A stretch of DNA of 64,000 nucleotides from Bacteroidota bacterium (GCA_030147525.1 JASBVF010000007.1:248001-312000), one strand, 5' to 3'; positions 25,620 to 33,965 are shown, numbered from the stretch's first letter. Translations and numbers: made by a program. Notes: generated from the letters alone by a model not told the origin.

Positions 25620-26507
25620 TCACCTCAATTTTTTCCTGAAAAAATCAATCGTCCGCTCCCACGCAAGGCGGGCCGCTTCATAGTCGTAGCGGGGTGTCGA
25701 GTCGTTGTGAAAACCATGATTAACATCAGGGTAAAGATGGGCGCTATACTCCTTGTTATTTTCCTGTAGTGCAGCGGCGTAGGCAGGCCAGCCTTCGTTC
25801 ACCCGTTTGTCATTCCCTGCAAAATGTAGCAGTAGTGGTGCATTGATGTTGGGCACCTCTTCCGCAGCAGCCTGCCCACCGTAGAAGGGCACCGCTGCCA
25901 TCAAATCAGGTACCCGTACAGCCATCATGTTGGAAACCCAACCGCCAAAGCAGAAGCCGACGACGCCCACTTTCCCGCTGCATTCGGGGTGCGATTTTAA
26001 ATACTCAAACGCAGCGATAAAATCCTGCAACATTTCCTCCCGGTCTCGCTTGGCCTGCATGGTACGACCTTCGTCGTCGGTGCCGGGGTAACCGCCAAGC
26101 GGCGTCAGCGCATCCGGGGCGAGGGAGATGAAACCCTCGAACGCCGCACGGCGTGCCACGTCTTCGATGTGAGGATTCAGACCCCGGTTTTCATGCACAA
26201 CCACGATGCCGGGCAATTTTCCCTGGTTGCCTTTCGGGCGGGAAAGCAGGCCTTTGATTTTTCCGCCGCCTTTCGGCGAGTCGTATTCGATGTACTCGGA
26301 AGTCAGCCTGGGGTCGTCCGGCTGAACCTGGAGCGTATCTTTGTAGTTAGGCATGATGAAACCGAGCAGCGCCGGCACGGTCAGTCCGCCGACGGCGTAT
26401 GCTGATAGTTTTTCCATAAAACCCCTCCGGTCGAGCCGGTTGTGGGCGTAGTCGTCGTAGAGGTCGAATACCTCCTGTTTGATGTCTTCTTTCCTGAGTT
26501 TTTTCAT
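25620..26507 (-). CDS. exported dienelactone hydrolase-family protein
   Basis: The ATG at 26507 is preferred. The 295-residue product begins with a leader containing a twin-arginine motif ([20 protein letters not shown]), so it may be exported by Tat. The hydrolase domain has [20 protein letters not shown], the nucleophile elbow GFCFGGWV with cysteine as nucleophile, and the histidine in VNHGFHND. The substrate is probably a lactone or ester, not known. It ends convergently with the MetE-like gene. Confidence 0.9.
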   Translation of the reverse strand: MKKLRKEDIKQEVFDLYDDYAHNRLDRRGFMEKLSAYAVGGLTVPALLGFIMPNYKDTLQVQPDDPRLTSEYIEYDSPKGGGKIKGLLSRPKGNQGKLPGIVVVHENRGLNPHIEDVARRAAFEGFISLAPDALTPLGGYPGTDDEGRTMQAKRDREEMLQDFIAAFEYLKSHPECSGKVGVVGFCFGGWVSNMMAVRVPDLMAAVPFYGGQAAAEEVPNINAPLLLHFAGNDKRVNEGWPAYAAALQENNKEYSAHLYPDVNHGFHNDSTPRYDYEAARLAWERTIDFFRKKLR

Positions 26508-26746
26508 CGGTAAAATTTTTCTTCGTGACAATGGCCAACGGATACCGGTAAAACTAATCAATGAATTATTTTTTCACGTTACTTCCGACGGTTTTTATAG
26601 CCAGATGAAGTTGTCATTCACTTTTTATCCCAGGTTCTTCTCTTTTAATAAAAAGCAGGCTGACCTCGATTCTACGAAGATTTGCACAACATAATAACCG
26701 CCAAATAGCAACTCCAATGACGATTCATTCCGGGAAGTGCTGGTGA

Positions 26747-26791
26747 TTAACTAAAGTGGTGACATCCTGTCGGCATGTTTGGCTAACTTGG
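26747..26791 (+). promoter_or_regulatory. promoter of the Crp/Fnr gene with operator
   Basis: TTAAC-TAAA-GTGGT (26747-26760) is followed after exactly 23 bases by the -7-like TAACTTGG (26784-26791). The arrangement matches those at 27407, 28109 and, on the minus strand, 41946 and 42794. The gene at 26822 therefore seems to be self-regulated. Confidence 0.6.
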
Positions 26792-26821
26792 CGGAATCAT
26801 ACCACCAACGAGCAATAAAGC

Positions 26822-27400
26822 ATGATTCGCACTAACATCGAAAGCAAAATCGGGCAGCCGCTCACCGACAAAGAATTTGAATTTTTCATCGGGCTGATGA
26901 AGCCACAGACGATTGCGGCCAGGGAAATCCTCATCCACGAGGGCGACCGTTGCACCAATCTTTACTTTGTTGAAAAAGGGGCGCTCTACTCCTACCTGAC
27001 CGACGATGCAGGGAATGCGCACGTTATTCAGTTTGCCCTCGAAGATTACTGGATTTCGGATTTGTACAGTTTTTTTTCCGGAAAACCCGCCCTCTACACG
27101 GTGGAGGCGCTGGAGCCGTGTCAGTTGCTCGTGCTCAGTAAGGAAGGTTTTAAAACATCCTGCGACCACCTGCCCAAACTCGACCGTTTCTTCCGGGTAC
27201 TCATTCAGGCTGCCTACGTCAATGCCCAGTACCGCATTGCCCGTACCTTCAGCGCCGAGGCAGAGCAGCGCTACTGCGAACTGGTGGAAACCCACCCGGA
27301 CATCGTACAGCGGGTGCCGCAATTTCTCATTGCATCCTACCTCGGCGTCAAGCCGCAGTCGCTGAGCCGCATCCGGAAAAATATTTTTGAGCGCCGCTGA
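26822..27400 (+). CDS. Crp/Fnr-family transcriptional regulator
   Basis: The 192-residue protein has an N-terminal cyclic-nucleotide-binding-like barrel (ILIHEGDRCTNLYFVEKGAL). Its C-terminal DNA-binding part is RVPQFLIASYLGVKPQSLSR with recognition helix KPQSLSRIRKN. The same helix recurs in the regulator at 42805. No FNR-type cysteines are present. The operator half-sites TTAAC and GTGAA lie at its own promoter and at the two genes that follow, so it probably activates these. Effector is unknown. Confidence 0.93.
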   Translation: MIRTNIESKIGQPLTDKEFEFFIGLMKPQTIAAREILIHEGDRCTNLYFVEKGALYSYLTDDAGNAHVIQFALEDYWISDLYSFFSGKPALYTVEALEPCQLLVLSKEGFKTSCDHLPKLDRFFRVLIQAAYVNAQYRIARTFSAEAEQRYCELVETHPDIVQRVPQFLIASYLGVKPQSLSRIRKNIFERR

Positions 27401-27406
27401 CCGAAG

Positions 27407-27451
27407 TTAACCTGTGTGAATGAACGGCGCCTGGCGGTGCCCCCATCTTTG
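27407..27451 (+). promoter_or_regulatory. promoter with Crp/Fnr box upstream of 27511
   Basis: The box TTAAC-CTGT-GTGAA (27407-27420) is followed after 23 bases by CATCTTTG (27444-27451). It has no TTTG at -33; the box sits where an activator contacts RNA polymerase. Sequence GCTGACCGAAG just upstream is also shared with the site at 28109. Confidence 0.75.
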
Positions 27452-27510
27452 CCCTGTCAATCAGCAAAAAAAGATTGACGAAGATTTTTTCACCATAAAA
27501 TTTAACAAAG

Positions 27511-28095
27511 ATGAAAGTTCAGACTATTGCTACCGCCGCTATTTTTTCAATAGCCATCCTTTTTACTACCATTTTCGCTGCTTGCTCGCAAGGCGAAAAA
27601 ATTGACCCGCAGGAGGTGGCCAGCCTCCGTGCCCAATTGCTCGAAGTCACCAAGGCAAACGAGACAATTCAAAAGAACCTCGCCACTTTCGACACACTGG
27701 ATTTCACCGTTTTCAGCAATCAAGAGTGGACCCGCCTGCACGAGAGCCACGCCAAAGACATCAAGGTTCATTGGCCCGATGGCCACACAACTGAGGGCAT
27801 TGACGTGCACATCGAAGACTTGAAGAAGCTCTTCGTCCATGCGCCCGACACCCGCATCAAAGTGCATCCTATCCGCTTCGGTTCCGGCAATATGACCGCC
27901 GTGACGGGGGTGTTTGAAGGCACTTTTACCCAGCCCATGCCCATTGGCGACGGCAAATTCATACCGCCGACCGGCAAGGCAGTCAGTATGCCCATGGCCA
28001 CCATCGGCATCTGGAACGAGGACGGCGTAATGACGGAAGAGTACCTGTTTTGGGATAACCAAACCTACATGAATCAAATTGGTCTGGGGCAATAA
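27511..28095 (+). CDS. SnoaL/ester-cyclase-like lipoprotein
   Basis: The 194-residue product has a lipoprotein signal (MKVQTIATAAIFSIAILFTT with lipobox FAAC) and then a short helix with heptads (VASLRAQLLEVTKANETIQK). The rest is an NTF2-like fold: SNQEWTRLHESHAKDIKVHW, IHIEDLKKLF-like segment, and GIWNEDGVMTEEYLFWDNQT. This resembles SnoaL-type proteins. It should be anchored in the envelope. It lies directly downstream of the Crp gene, with its own Crp-boxed promoter. Confidence 0.85.
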   Translation: MKVQTIATAAIFSIAILFTTIFAACSQGEKIDPQEVASLRAQLLEVTKANETIQKNLATFDTLDFTVFSNQEWTRLHESHAKDIKVHWPDGHTTEGIDVHIEDLKKLFVHAPDTRIKVHPIRFGSGNMTAVTGVFEGTFTQPMPIGDGKFIPPTGKAVSMPMATIGIWNEDGVMTEEYLFWDNQTYMNQIGLGQ

Positions 28096-28108
28096 GCGCT
28101 GACCGAAG

Positions 28109-28153
28109 TTAACCTATGTGAATGACTAACGGGGGCATTGTCCCCCAACTTTG
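28109..28153 (+). promoter_or_regulatory. promoter with Crp/Fnr box upstream of 28192
   Basis: TTAAC-CTAT-GTGAA (28109-28122) is followed after 23 bases by CAACTTTG (28146-28153). The surrounding 26 bases match those at 27396-27423 with one difference, which suggests duplication of the regulatory region. Confidence 0.75.
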
Positions 28154-28191
28154 TCCCATCAATTTTTCAATCAATTTAAAATATTTCAACA

Positions 28192-29607
28192 ATGGCAAAT
28201 ACCACAAAATGGGTCCTCGACCCAACCCACAGCGAACTTAATTTCAAGGTGAAGCACCTCATGATTTCAAACGTGAAGGGCAGTTTCCAAAATTTCGAAG
28301 CCACGCTCCTCTCTGACGACGACGACTTCCGCAAGGCTTCCGTTTCCGTCAACATCGAGGCGGCTTCCATTTTCACCAACCAGGCCGACCGGGACGCACA
28401 CCTGCGCAGCGCTGACTTTTTCGATGTTGAAAACCACCCCAACATCACGTTTCAGGGCACTTCCTGCACCCGTTTCGACGAAGAAAATTACCGCCTCACC
28501 GGACAGTTGACCATCAGGGGCATCAGCCGGGAAGTCTCCCTCGATGTGGAGTTCGGCGGCACCGGCACCGACCCCTGGGGCAACGAAAAAGCGGGGTTCT
28601 CTATCTCCGGACAAATAAATCGCAAAGACTTTGACCTGAACTGGAATGCTGCCCTCGAAGCCGGTGGCGTGCTGGTGGGCGAAGAGGTGAAATTCAGTGC
28701 TGAAGTACAGTTTGTGAAACAGGCACAGCCCGTGAAAAAAATCCTGGTGACGGGTGCTACGGGCCAGTTTGGCAGTGCCACCATTAATTCACTGCTTGAA
28801 AAAGGGCATCCGGTCACTTCCATCGCAGCACTCGTGCGGGACGAACAAAAAGCAGCTGAACTGAAGTCAAAAGGCATTGAAATCCGCATTGGCGATTACG
28901 ACGATGTGCCCTCCCTTGAGAAGGCCTTCGCAGGTATCGATACGGTATTGTTTGTTTCGGCCAGCGATGTCGAAAAAAGGGTGGCACAACATGAAAATGT
29001 AGTGAAAGCCCTGAGCGCTTCCAGCGTCAAACACGTGGTTTACACCAGCTTCGTCAGGGATGAAAATGCCGGCCCGTCTGCTATCGATTTTGTAACGGAA
29101 GCCCACGTTAAAACCGAGCAGTGGCTGAAAGAATCGGGCATCACCTGGACGTTCCTCCGCAACAACCTTTACATGGATTTTGTACCCGTTTTTATCGGTG
29201 ACAATGTTCTCGAAAGCGGCGTGTACTTCCCGGCTGGAACGGGTAAAGCTGCCGTCGCCACCCGGGAAGACATGGCCGAAGCAGCTGCCAATGTCCTCCT
29301 CACAGAAGGGCATGAAAACAAAATCTACAACCTGTCAAACACAGAAGCGTGGTCGTTCGAGGAAGTAGCTGAAACGCTGGCCAACGTGACCGGCAAATCG
29401 GTGAATTATTACTCCCCGTCGCAGCAGGAGTACCGGCAAACCTTATCCGGCGCAGGCGTGCCGGAGGGATACGTGGGCATGTTCGCAGCATTCGGCGAAG
29501 CGGTTAAACAAGAAGAGTTTGACACCATCAGTACAGATTTGGAAAACTTGTTGGGCCGAAAGCCTTTATCTTTGGAACAGTATTTCCAAGGGGTTTACAC
29601 CAATTAA
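28192..29607 (+). CDS. YceI-domain / NmrA-like NAD(P)-binding fusion protein
   Basis: The 471-residue protein joins two domains. Residues ~1-180 are YceI-like, a lipocalin-type isoprenoid-binding barrel (WVLDPTHSELNFKVKHLMIS, INRKDFDLNWNAALEAGGV). Residues ~183-471 are an NmrA/QOR2-type short-chain reductase with the Rossmann motif VTGATGQFGSATINSLLEKG and no full catalytic Tyr-x-x-x-Lys. Most YceI proteins are single-domain and exported, while this one has no signal, so it should act in the cytosol. The joint reads through without a stop. Its promoter carries a Crp/Fnr box. Confidence 0.92.
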   Translation: MANTTKWVLDPTHSELNFKVKHLMISNVKGSFQNFEATLLSDDDDFRKASVSVNIEAASIFTNQADRDAHLRSADFFDVENHPNITFQGTSCTRFDEENYRLTGQLTIRGISREVSLDVEFGGTGTDPWGNEKAGFSISGQINRKDFDLNWNAALEAGGVLVGEEVKFSAEVQFVKQAQPVKKILVTGATGQFGSATINSLLEKGHPVTSIAALVRDEQKAAELKSKGIEIRIGDYDDVPSLEKAFAGIDTVLFVSASDVEKRVAQHENVVKALSASSVKHVVYTSFVRDENAGPSAIDFVTEAHVKTEQWLKESGITWTFLRNNLYMDFVPVFIGDNVLESGVYFPAGTGKAAVATREDMAEAAANVLLTEGHENKIYNLSNTEAWSFEEVAETLANVTGKSVNYYSPSQQEYRQTLSGAGVPEGYVGMFAAFGEAVKQEEFDTISTDLENLLGRKPLSLEQYFQGVYTN

Positions 29608-29670
29608 AATGTGCAGGCAAAGGTGGGAGGCGGTTTAGCATCGCCTCTCATTTTTAAAATATTCCTTTCG

Positions 29671-30561
29671 ATGAAACGCAGCAAATTCTTAAAAATCATG
29701 GCAACCATACCAGTCGCTACCGCAGCAATGAAACTGAGCTGCCTGGACAAAGCCACACGTGACTTTTCCAACACCGATAAAATGCCCGTTCTCTTCCTCG
29801 GCCACGGCAGCCCGATGAACGCCATCGAGGAAAACGAATTCGTGCAGGGCTTCCGCCAGGTGGGCAAGGAAATACCCAAGCCCAACGCCATCCTCTGCAT
29901 TTCAGCACACTGGGAAACGAGAGGGACTTACGTGACTGCGATGGAAAAACCCCGCACCATCCACGACTTCGGCGGTTTTCCGCAGGCATTGTTCGACGTG
30001 CAATACCCAGCACCCGGCAATCCGGAACTGGCGAAGGAGACGCAGCAACTCGTCACCTCAACCCAGGTTGGTTTGGATGAAAAATGGGGCCTCGACCACG
30101 GCGCATGGAGCGTCATCAAACACATGTACCCGGAGGCGGACGTGCCGGTTATCCAGATGAGCCTCGACTACGGCCGCTCGCCCCAGCAGCATTACGAACT
30201 GGCAAAAGAAATTGCGGCGCTTCGCAAAAAGGGCGTGCTCATCGTCGGTAGCGGCAACATGGTCCACAATCTGCGCATGGTCGCCTGGGACAAGCTGAAC
30301 GCCGACGACTACGGATACGACTGGGCGCTGGAAGCCAGCACAAAATTCAAGCAATTCATTGCCGACGGCGACCACAAACGCCTCATCAACTACACGGCAG
30401 AAGGCCGCCCGTTCCAACTCGCTATCCCCACGCCGGAGCACTACCTGCCCTTGCTGTATACCCTCGCTTTGAAGGATGAAAAGGATGAAATCGGCTTCTT
30501 CAACGATAAGGCCGTGGGCGGCTCGCTGACGATGACGTCGGTGAAGATACAGGCGGGGTGA
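29671..30561 (+). CDS. ygiD: YgiD-type extradiol dioxygenase with signal-like N-terminus
   Basis: The chosen ATG (29671) gives a 296-residue protein. Its catalytic domain matches the DODA/LigB family (4,5-DOPA extradiol dioxygenase): FLGHGSPMNAIEENEFVQGF, ISAHWETRGTYVTA, GLDHGAWSVIKHMYPEADVP and GSGNMVHNLR, with the zinc-binding histidines in GHGSP and SAHWE. The first ~25 residues (MKRSKFLKIMATIPVATAAM, then KLSC) look like a signal or lipoprotein leader, unusual for this cytosolic family. It is the last gene of the Crp-linked group. Confidence 0.9.
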   Translation: MKRSKFLKIMATIPVATAAMKLSCLDKATRDFSNTDKMPVLFLGHGSPMNAIEENEFVQGFRQVGKEIPKPNAILCISAHWETRGTYVTAMEKPRTIHDFGGFPQALFDVQYPAPGNPELAKETQQLVTSTQVGLDEKWGLDHGAWSVIKHMYPEADVPVIQMSLDYGRSPQQHYELAKEIAALRKKGVLIVGSGNMVHNLRMVAWDKLNADDYGYDWALEASTKFKQFIADGDHKRLINYTAEGRPFQLAIPTPEHYLPLLYTLALKDEKDEIGFFNDKAVGGSLTMTSVKIQAG

Positions 30562-30568
30562 TTCGAGC

Positions 30569-30640
30569 TGTCGCCTTGTACAGCGTATTCGCCAGCGTGC
30601 TGAAGATGGGAGGGTACGGCACTCACTCCGTGCCCGTTTG
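30569..30640 (-). repeat. displaced 3'-end copy D4 of the hydroxylase gene
   Basis: Starting eight bases after the ygiD stop, this stretch matches 34020-34091 inside the 3' end of the molybdenum hydroxylase gene (33966-36230), in the same orientation. The best-kept part is GTCGCCTTGTACAGCGTATT (30570-30589). It lacks the last ~50 bases of the gene. It is the leftmost of four partial copies. Confidence 0.7.
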
Positions 30641-30675
30641 GGTAAAAACTTTAGCGGCTCTATTCACCTGCGTCC

Positions 30676-30706
30676 TTTCCAATTCCCTGCTTTTCCACTA
30701 TTTTTG
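30676..30706 (+). promoter_or_regulatory. promoter of the HNH cassette
   Basis: A perfect -7 element TATTTTTG (30699-30706) is preceded at 19 bases by TTTC. The bases after it (CCAAAAATCAACC) resemble those after the -7-like element of the WG cassette (CCAAAACAACC). Transcription would start just before the ATG at 30723. Confidence 0.6.
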
Positions 30707-30722
30707 CCAAAAATCAACCTAC

Positions 30723-31124
30723 ATGCAAAAAGTACAAGTAAAGGCGGAAGTTGACCTAAAATCCTTTTTGTCGCAGCTTGGCAATCAGGAATTGGAAGCG
30801 TTCATGCGGGAAATCCGGAGTTTGCTCAGCCGAAGGAAGGCTAAGGACTCCCATGCAAAGGAGAAGGCGCTTTTGCTTAGGCTTAATGAAGAATGCTCCT
30901 TGCCGGAATCCCATTGGGAGCGCTTTCACTTTCTAAACGAAAAAAAGGAAGTCAATTCCCTTAGTCCTTCCGAATGGGAAGAATGGTTCCAACTCGTACA
31001 GGCAGAGGAAAAGCTGCGCTTACTCCGTATTCAAATTTTGGGCGAACTGGCACAACTGCGGGGAATAACCTTGCCCGAAATGGCTGCCGAACTTGGCATC
31101 AAAGCCCCCGGCCATGCCGAGTAA
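30723..31124 (+). CDS. small helical protein paired with HNH nuclease
   Basis: The start at 30723 is supported by the promoter at 30699. The 133-residue protein is helical and charged, with no membrane segment (VDLKSFLSQLGNQELEAFMR, then EIRSLLSRRKAK), and ends TLPEMAAELGIKAPGHAE. The stop overlaps the start of the HNH gene by 11 bases. Such a pair is common in cyanobacteria and Saprospirales. By analogy to toxin-antitoxin pairs it may be the inhibitor or a DNA-binding partner, but this is inference. Confidence 0.75.
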   Translation: MQKVQVKAEVDLKSFLSQLGNQELEAFMREIRSLLSRRKAKDSHAKEKALLLRLNEECSLPESHWERFHFLNEKKEVNSLSPSEWEEWFQLVQAEEKLRLLRIQILGELAQLRGITLPEMAAELGIKAPGHAE

Positions 31125-31548
31125 TGCCCTTCCTTCCGAGCTGCGCCGTTTTGTAAAACTGAGAGCAAACAATAATTGCGAGTATTGCCGGGCACTCGGC
31201 AGTTTTTCATTCCATCCGTTTCCAGTTGACCATATCATACCTGTTTCAAAAGGAGGTAGCAGCGACCACTCCAACCTTGCCAATACTTGTCAGTTCTGTA
31301 ATGGAAGCAAATTCGACAAGACAGAAGCACCTGACCCGGTAACCGGTGAAATGGTGCCACTTTTCAACCCACGCAACCAACCTTGGAACGAACACTTTCT
31401 TTGGAGCGAAGATTTTACGAAAATCATCGGTATCACCCCCATTGGCAGGGCTACGGTCTCTTGTCTCAAAATGAATAGGGATGAAGCTATAAATCTCAGG
31501 GCAGCCCTCCATGATTTTGGCGTCCATCCTCCTGATTTGCTTTCGTGA
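31114..31548 (+). CDS. HNH endonuclease
   Basis: The 144-residue protein (ATG at 31114; a TTG at 31093 is less likely) is an HNH nuclease with a zinc-binding pair: NNCEYCRALGS, VDHIIPVSKGGSSDHSNL, TCQFCNGSK. The HNH core is the DHIIP histidine and the asparagine in DHSNL. It probably cuts DNA, but its target is unknown. It overlaps the upstream partner gene by 11 bases. The pair lies between displaced hydroxylase 3' ends (D4 and D2). Confidence 0.9.
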   Translation: MPSNALPSELRRFVKLRANNNCEYCRALGSFSFHPFPVDHIIPVSKGGSSDHSNLANTCQFCNGSKFDKTEAPDPVTGEMVPLFNPRNQPWNEHFLWSEDFTKIIGITPIGRATVSCLKMNRDEAINLRAALHDFGVHPPDLLS

Positions 31549-31575
31549 ATTCTCCGTTGTTTGTAAAATTTCCTT

Positions 31576-31650
31576 ACCCAACATCTCCCTATCCCCCAAT
31601 AAAGGCTGCTGGTAAACCCGCTTCCCCGTCACCCTGTACAGCGCGTATTC
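31576..31650 (-). repeat. displaced 3'-end copy D2
   Basis: This stretch encodes, on the minus strand, ALYRVTGKRVYQQPLLGDRE-like sequence that matches the hydroxylase end (ALYKATGKRVYQQPFLGDRA). The natural stop codon is lost. Homology ends near 31650. Confidence 0.75.
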
Positions 31651-31728
31651 AAAAAACAAGAGCGCCGGCACGGCATATAGCCACCCCAACGTCCCCAATC
31701 GTAAATCACAAAATCGTAAATCACCTCA

Positions 31729-31832
31729 CCCCAGCATCGCCCTATCCCCCAAAAACGGCTGCTGATATACCCGCTTCCCCATCGCCTTGTACAACGCATT
31801 CGCCAGCGCCCCGAAGATGGGCGGGAAGGGTG
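31729..31832 (-). repeat. displaced 3'-end copy D1
   Basis: These 104 bases match 33969-34072, the 3' end of the hydroxylase gene, at 98 of 104 positions and keep a stop codon in frame. The homology breaks off exactly at 31832, beyond which a new promoter and the PIN cassette begin. Confidence 0.85.
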
Positions 31833-31844
31833 TACATGCCGAAC

Positions 31845-31875
31845 TTTGAAATCAGGGCAGCGGTTACTACATTTG
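31845..31875 (+). promoter_or_regulatory. promoter of the PIN cassette
   Basis: TTTG (31845-31848), 19 bases and TACATTTG (31868-31875) match the Bacteroidota consensus perfectly. It drives the genes at 31894 and 32099 and lies inside the cassette, 13 bases after copy D1. Confidence 0.75.
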
Positions 31876-31893
31876 TACAAACAATTATCAGGT

Positions 31894-32109
31894 ATGAAGG
31901 AATTATTGTTAAAAATAGAAGAAAGCCGTTTCAAGCTGTTGCTGCAATTTCTCCGGACGCTTGATTACGTGACTATCGTTCAGCCACCCTCCACTTCAGA
32001 CGCAGGAGAACCGGCGCCCAGCAAGTACGACTTTTCCGACCTTGCCGGTAAGCTGGAATGGAAAGGGGATGCACTTGCTCAACAACGGCTTTTGAGGGAT
32101 GAATGGTAG
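31894..32109 (+). CDS. antitoxin-like protein paired with PIN toxin
   Basis: The start at 31894 fits the promoter at 31868. The 71-residue protein begins MKELLLKIEESRFKLLLQFL and ends DALAQQRLLRDEW, a charged helical sequence typical of antitoxins. It overlaps the PIN gene by 11 bases. No DNA-binding fold is clear. Confidence 0.75.
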   Translation: MKELLLKIEESRFKLLLQFLRTLDYVTIVQPPSTSDAGEPAPSKYDFSDLAGKLEWKGDALAQQRLLRDEW

Positions 32110-32473
32110 GTTTCTTCTCGATACCAATGCCGTGATTGGCCTGCTCGGTGGGCATACCGGGTTAGTGCAGATGTTGCAAGGCGCCGCATGGGTAGGCATT
32201 CCCGTCATCGTTGAACTCGAATTTCTTTCCTTTCCAAACCTTTCTGCTTCGGATGCTGCTTTGTTTGCCCAATTCAAGAACCGGGTAGAAACGACCAGTC
32301 TCGATGCAGCCAACACAGTACTTTTACAACAAATCATCCAAATACGGCAAGGGTACAATCTCAAATTGCCGGATGCTATCATCGCTGCAACGGCGCTTCA
32401 ACAGCAAGCTACTTTGTTGAGCAACGATGCTATGTTTAAAAGGGTTACTGGTTTGAGTTTGCAAACTTTTTGA
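32099..32473 (+). CDS. VapC-type PIN-domain toxin
   Basis: The 124-residue protein shows the PIN pattern with its acidic residues: FLLDTNAVIGLLGG (first D), IVELEFLSFPN (E), LPDAIIAATALQQQATLLSN (D) and DAMFKRV (D). PIN toxins of this type usually cut RNA. It overlaps its antitoxin gene by 11 bases. It lies between displaced copies D1 and D3. Confidence 0.92.
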   Translation: MNGRFLLDTNAVIGLLGGHTGLVQMLQGAAWVGIPVIVELEFLSFPNLSASDAALFAQFKNRVETTSLDAANTVLLQQIIQIRQGYNLKLPDAIIAATALQQQATLLSNDAMFKRVTGLSLQTF

Positions 32474-32493
32474 AAGAAATCCTCAACAAATTT

Positions 32494-32585
32494 CCCTCCC
32501 AGCATCGCCCTATCCCCAAAAACGACTGCTGACACACCCGCTTTCCCATCGTCTTGTTTAGCGCATTCATCAATGCCCCGATAGG
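32494..32585 (-). repeat. displaced 3'-end copy D3
   Basis: These bases match the hydroxylase 3' end in the same orientation (CCCAGCATCGCCCTATCCCC is identical to part of 33969-33989 apart from one C). They are more decayed than D1. Homology ends near 32585, then the WG cassette begins. Confidence 0.75.
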
Positions 32586-32678
32586 TTTCATTTTATTTTG
32601 CCAAAACAACCACTTAACGCCAATCGCAATACTTATGAGGTGCTAATTTTGTATTCTAAACCTTTCAATGAATTCACA

Positions 32679-33881
32679 ATGCGGACAAAATTCCTGATAA
32701 TTGCAATATGCGGCTTGACTTATTTGGCAAATGCACAACCAGACCGCAAGAGTATGGTGCTTGACCAATTTCGCTTCATGTTCGGATATGGTTCAAGAAG
32801 TGGTAATGATGGCTTGACTTTCGGGTACGTGGATAAAAATTTGAATTACATCAGTGAGCCCACCTTTGAAGATGGCAGTGATTTTTTTGGTGATTATGCT
32901 AACGTAATAAAAGATGGTGTTTGTGGGTTGATGGACAAATCGGGTAAAACGACTTTCTTTCCTCAGTACGAAATTGTTTACAAGTATTACTCCGCATATT
33001 TATTGGTAAAAAGAGATGGTAAGTATGGGTGCATCCGATATGATGGCACTGAAGTTATTCCAATTATTTACGACCAAATAGGGTTCTTCAGCAGTGGCCA
33101 CGTACCTGTAAAGTATGGTGAAAAATGGCAGATACTGGATTCCTTAGGCCGGTCTGTTGTTGATTCCAATATTGTACTGGGTTATAATTCAGTTCACGAT
33201 TTCTATGTGGAATTCGATGGGTATTATTCAGACACGACAAGGAATGCAAAGAAACCTAAAAAAGGGATTTTGCACCTGTCAAGAGGGGTGGTCGTTCCTC
33301 CTATTTATGATGAATTGGCAGGCTGGTTTTCAGATGGCCTATGTTGGGCAAAACGCAATGGAAAAAAAGGCTTTGTTTCTGATGAGGGCATAGAAAAGAT
33401 ACCTTTAGAATATGATGAGTTGGCCTTGGAATTCGAGGAAGGCTTGGTAGCCGCCCACAAAGGCGACATGTGGGGTTTCATAGATAAACAAAACAAAGTA
33501 GTAATTCCTTTTGAGTATGAGAGAGCATACAAATTCTCTGAAGGTTTAGCAGCAGTGAAAAAAAATGGCAAAATTGGCTTTATCGACAAAAGCAACAATT
33601 TAATAATCCCTTTTTTATTTGACCCTGACTGGGGTTACCAGTTCAACGAAGGGTTGTCAACTTTTAAGCTCCATTACAAGTTTGGCTTTATCAACAAAAA
33701 AGGAGAAGTTGTAATTGCACCCACGTTTGCTTCTGCATTAAATTTCGAGGATGGGATGGCTCGTGTAACACTTCCAAACAAGAAAGCTTGTTTCATCAAT
33801 AAAAAAGGCAAGTTATCATCTGAATTTGTTGAAGCATGGAACTTTCGAAGTGGAGCAGCAAGAGTAGCCATATCAAAATAA
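32679..33881 (+). CDS. exported WG-repeat protein
   Basis: The start at 32679 gives a signal peptide (MRTKFLIIAICGLTYLANAQ); an upstream ATG at 32598 would bury it. The 400-residue product contains eight or so WG-type repeats with the pattern (Y/F)xxGL-x-x-A-x-x-x-G-K-x-G-(F/C)-I-(D/N)-x-x-x-x-(V/I)-I-P, for example NGKIGFIDKSNNLIIPFLFD. WG_beta_rep proteins are often exported or linked to defence. The gene is AT-rich against its surroundings, which suggests transfer. It lies between copy D3 and the intact hydroxylase gene. Confidence 0.88.
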   Translation: MRTKFLIIAICGLTYLANAQPDRKSMVLDQFRFMFGYGSRSGNDGLTFGYVDKNLNYISEPTFEDGSDFFGDYANVIKDGVCGLMDKSGKTTFFPQYEIVYKYYSAYLLVKRDGKYGCIRYDGTEVIPIIYDQIGFFSSGHVPVKYGEKWQILDSLGRSVVDSNIVLGYNSVHDFYVEFDGYYSDTTRNAKKPKKGILHLSRGVVVPPIYDELAGWFSDGLCWAKRNGKKGFVSDEGIEKIPLEYDELALEFEEGLVAAHKGDMWGFIDKQNKVVIPFEYERAYKFSEGLAAVKKNGKIGFIDKSNNLIIPFLFDPDWGYQFNEGLSTFKLHYKFGFINKKGEVVIAPTFASALNFEDGMARVTLPNKKACFINKKGKLSSEFVEAWNFRSGAARVAISK

Positions 33882-33916
33882 GCAACAACTTGGTTTTGGG
33901 ATGAAAGCGGTATTAT

Positions 33917-33956
33917 TGAATAAGGCTGCGATTCGTCCGAATCGCAGCCTTATTCA
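33917..33956. terminator. bidirectional hairpin terminator
   Basis: A perfect 19-base stem with a two-base loop (TGAATAAGGCTGCGATTCG and its complement, 33917-33935 and 33938-33956) lies between the convergent WG and hydroxylase genes. There is no T run; AT-rich flanks replace it. Confidence 0.7.
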
Positions 33957-33965
33957 TATTATCTC

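Noticed and set aside
31093-31113. Alternative upstream start for the HNH gene
   Set aside because: It begins with TTG inside the partner gene; the ATG at 31114 gives an 11-base overlap, as in the PIN pair.
31246-31698. A minus-strand frame of 150 residues that includes a hydroxylase-like segment
   Set aside because: It joins antisense HNH sequence with displaced copy D2; the similarity comes from the repeat and not from a real gene.
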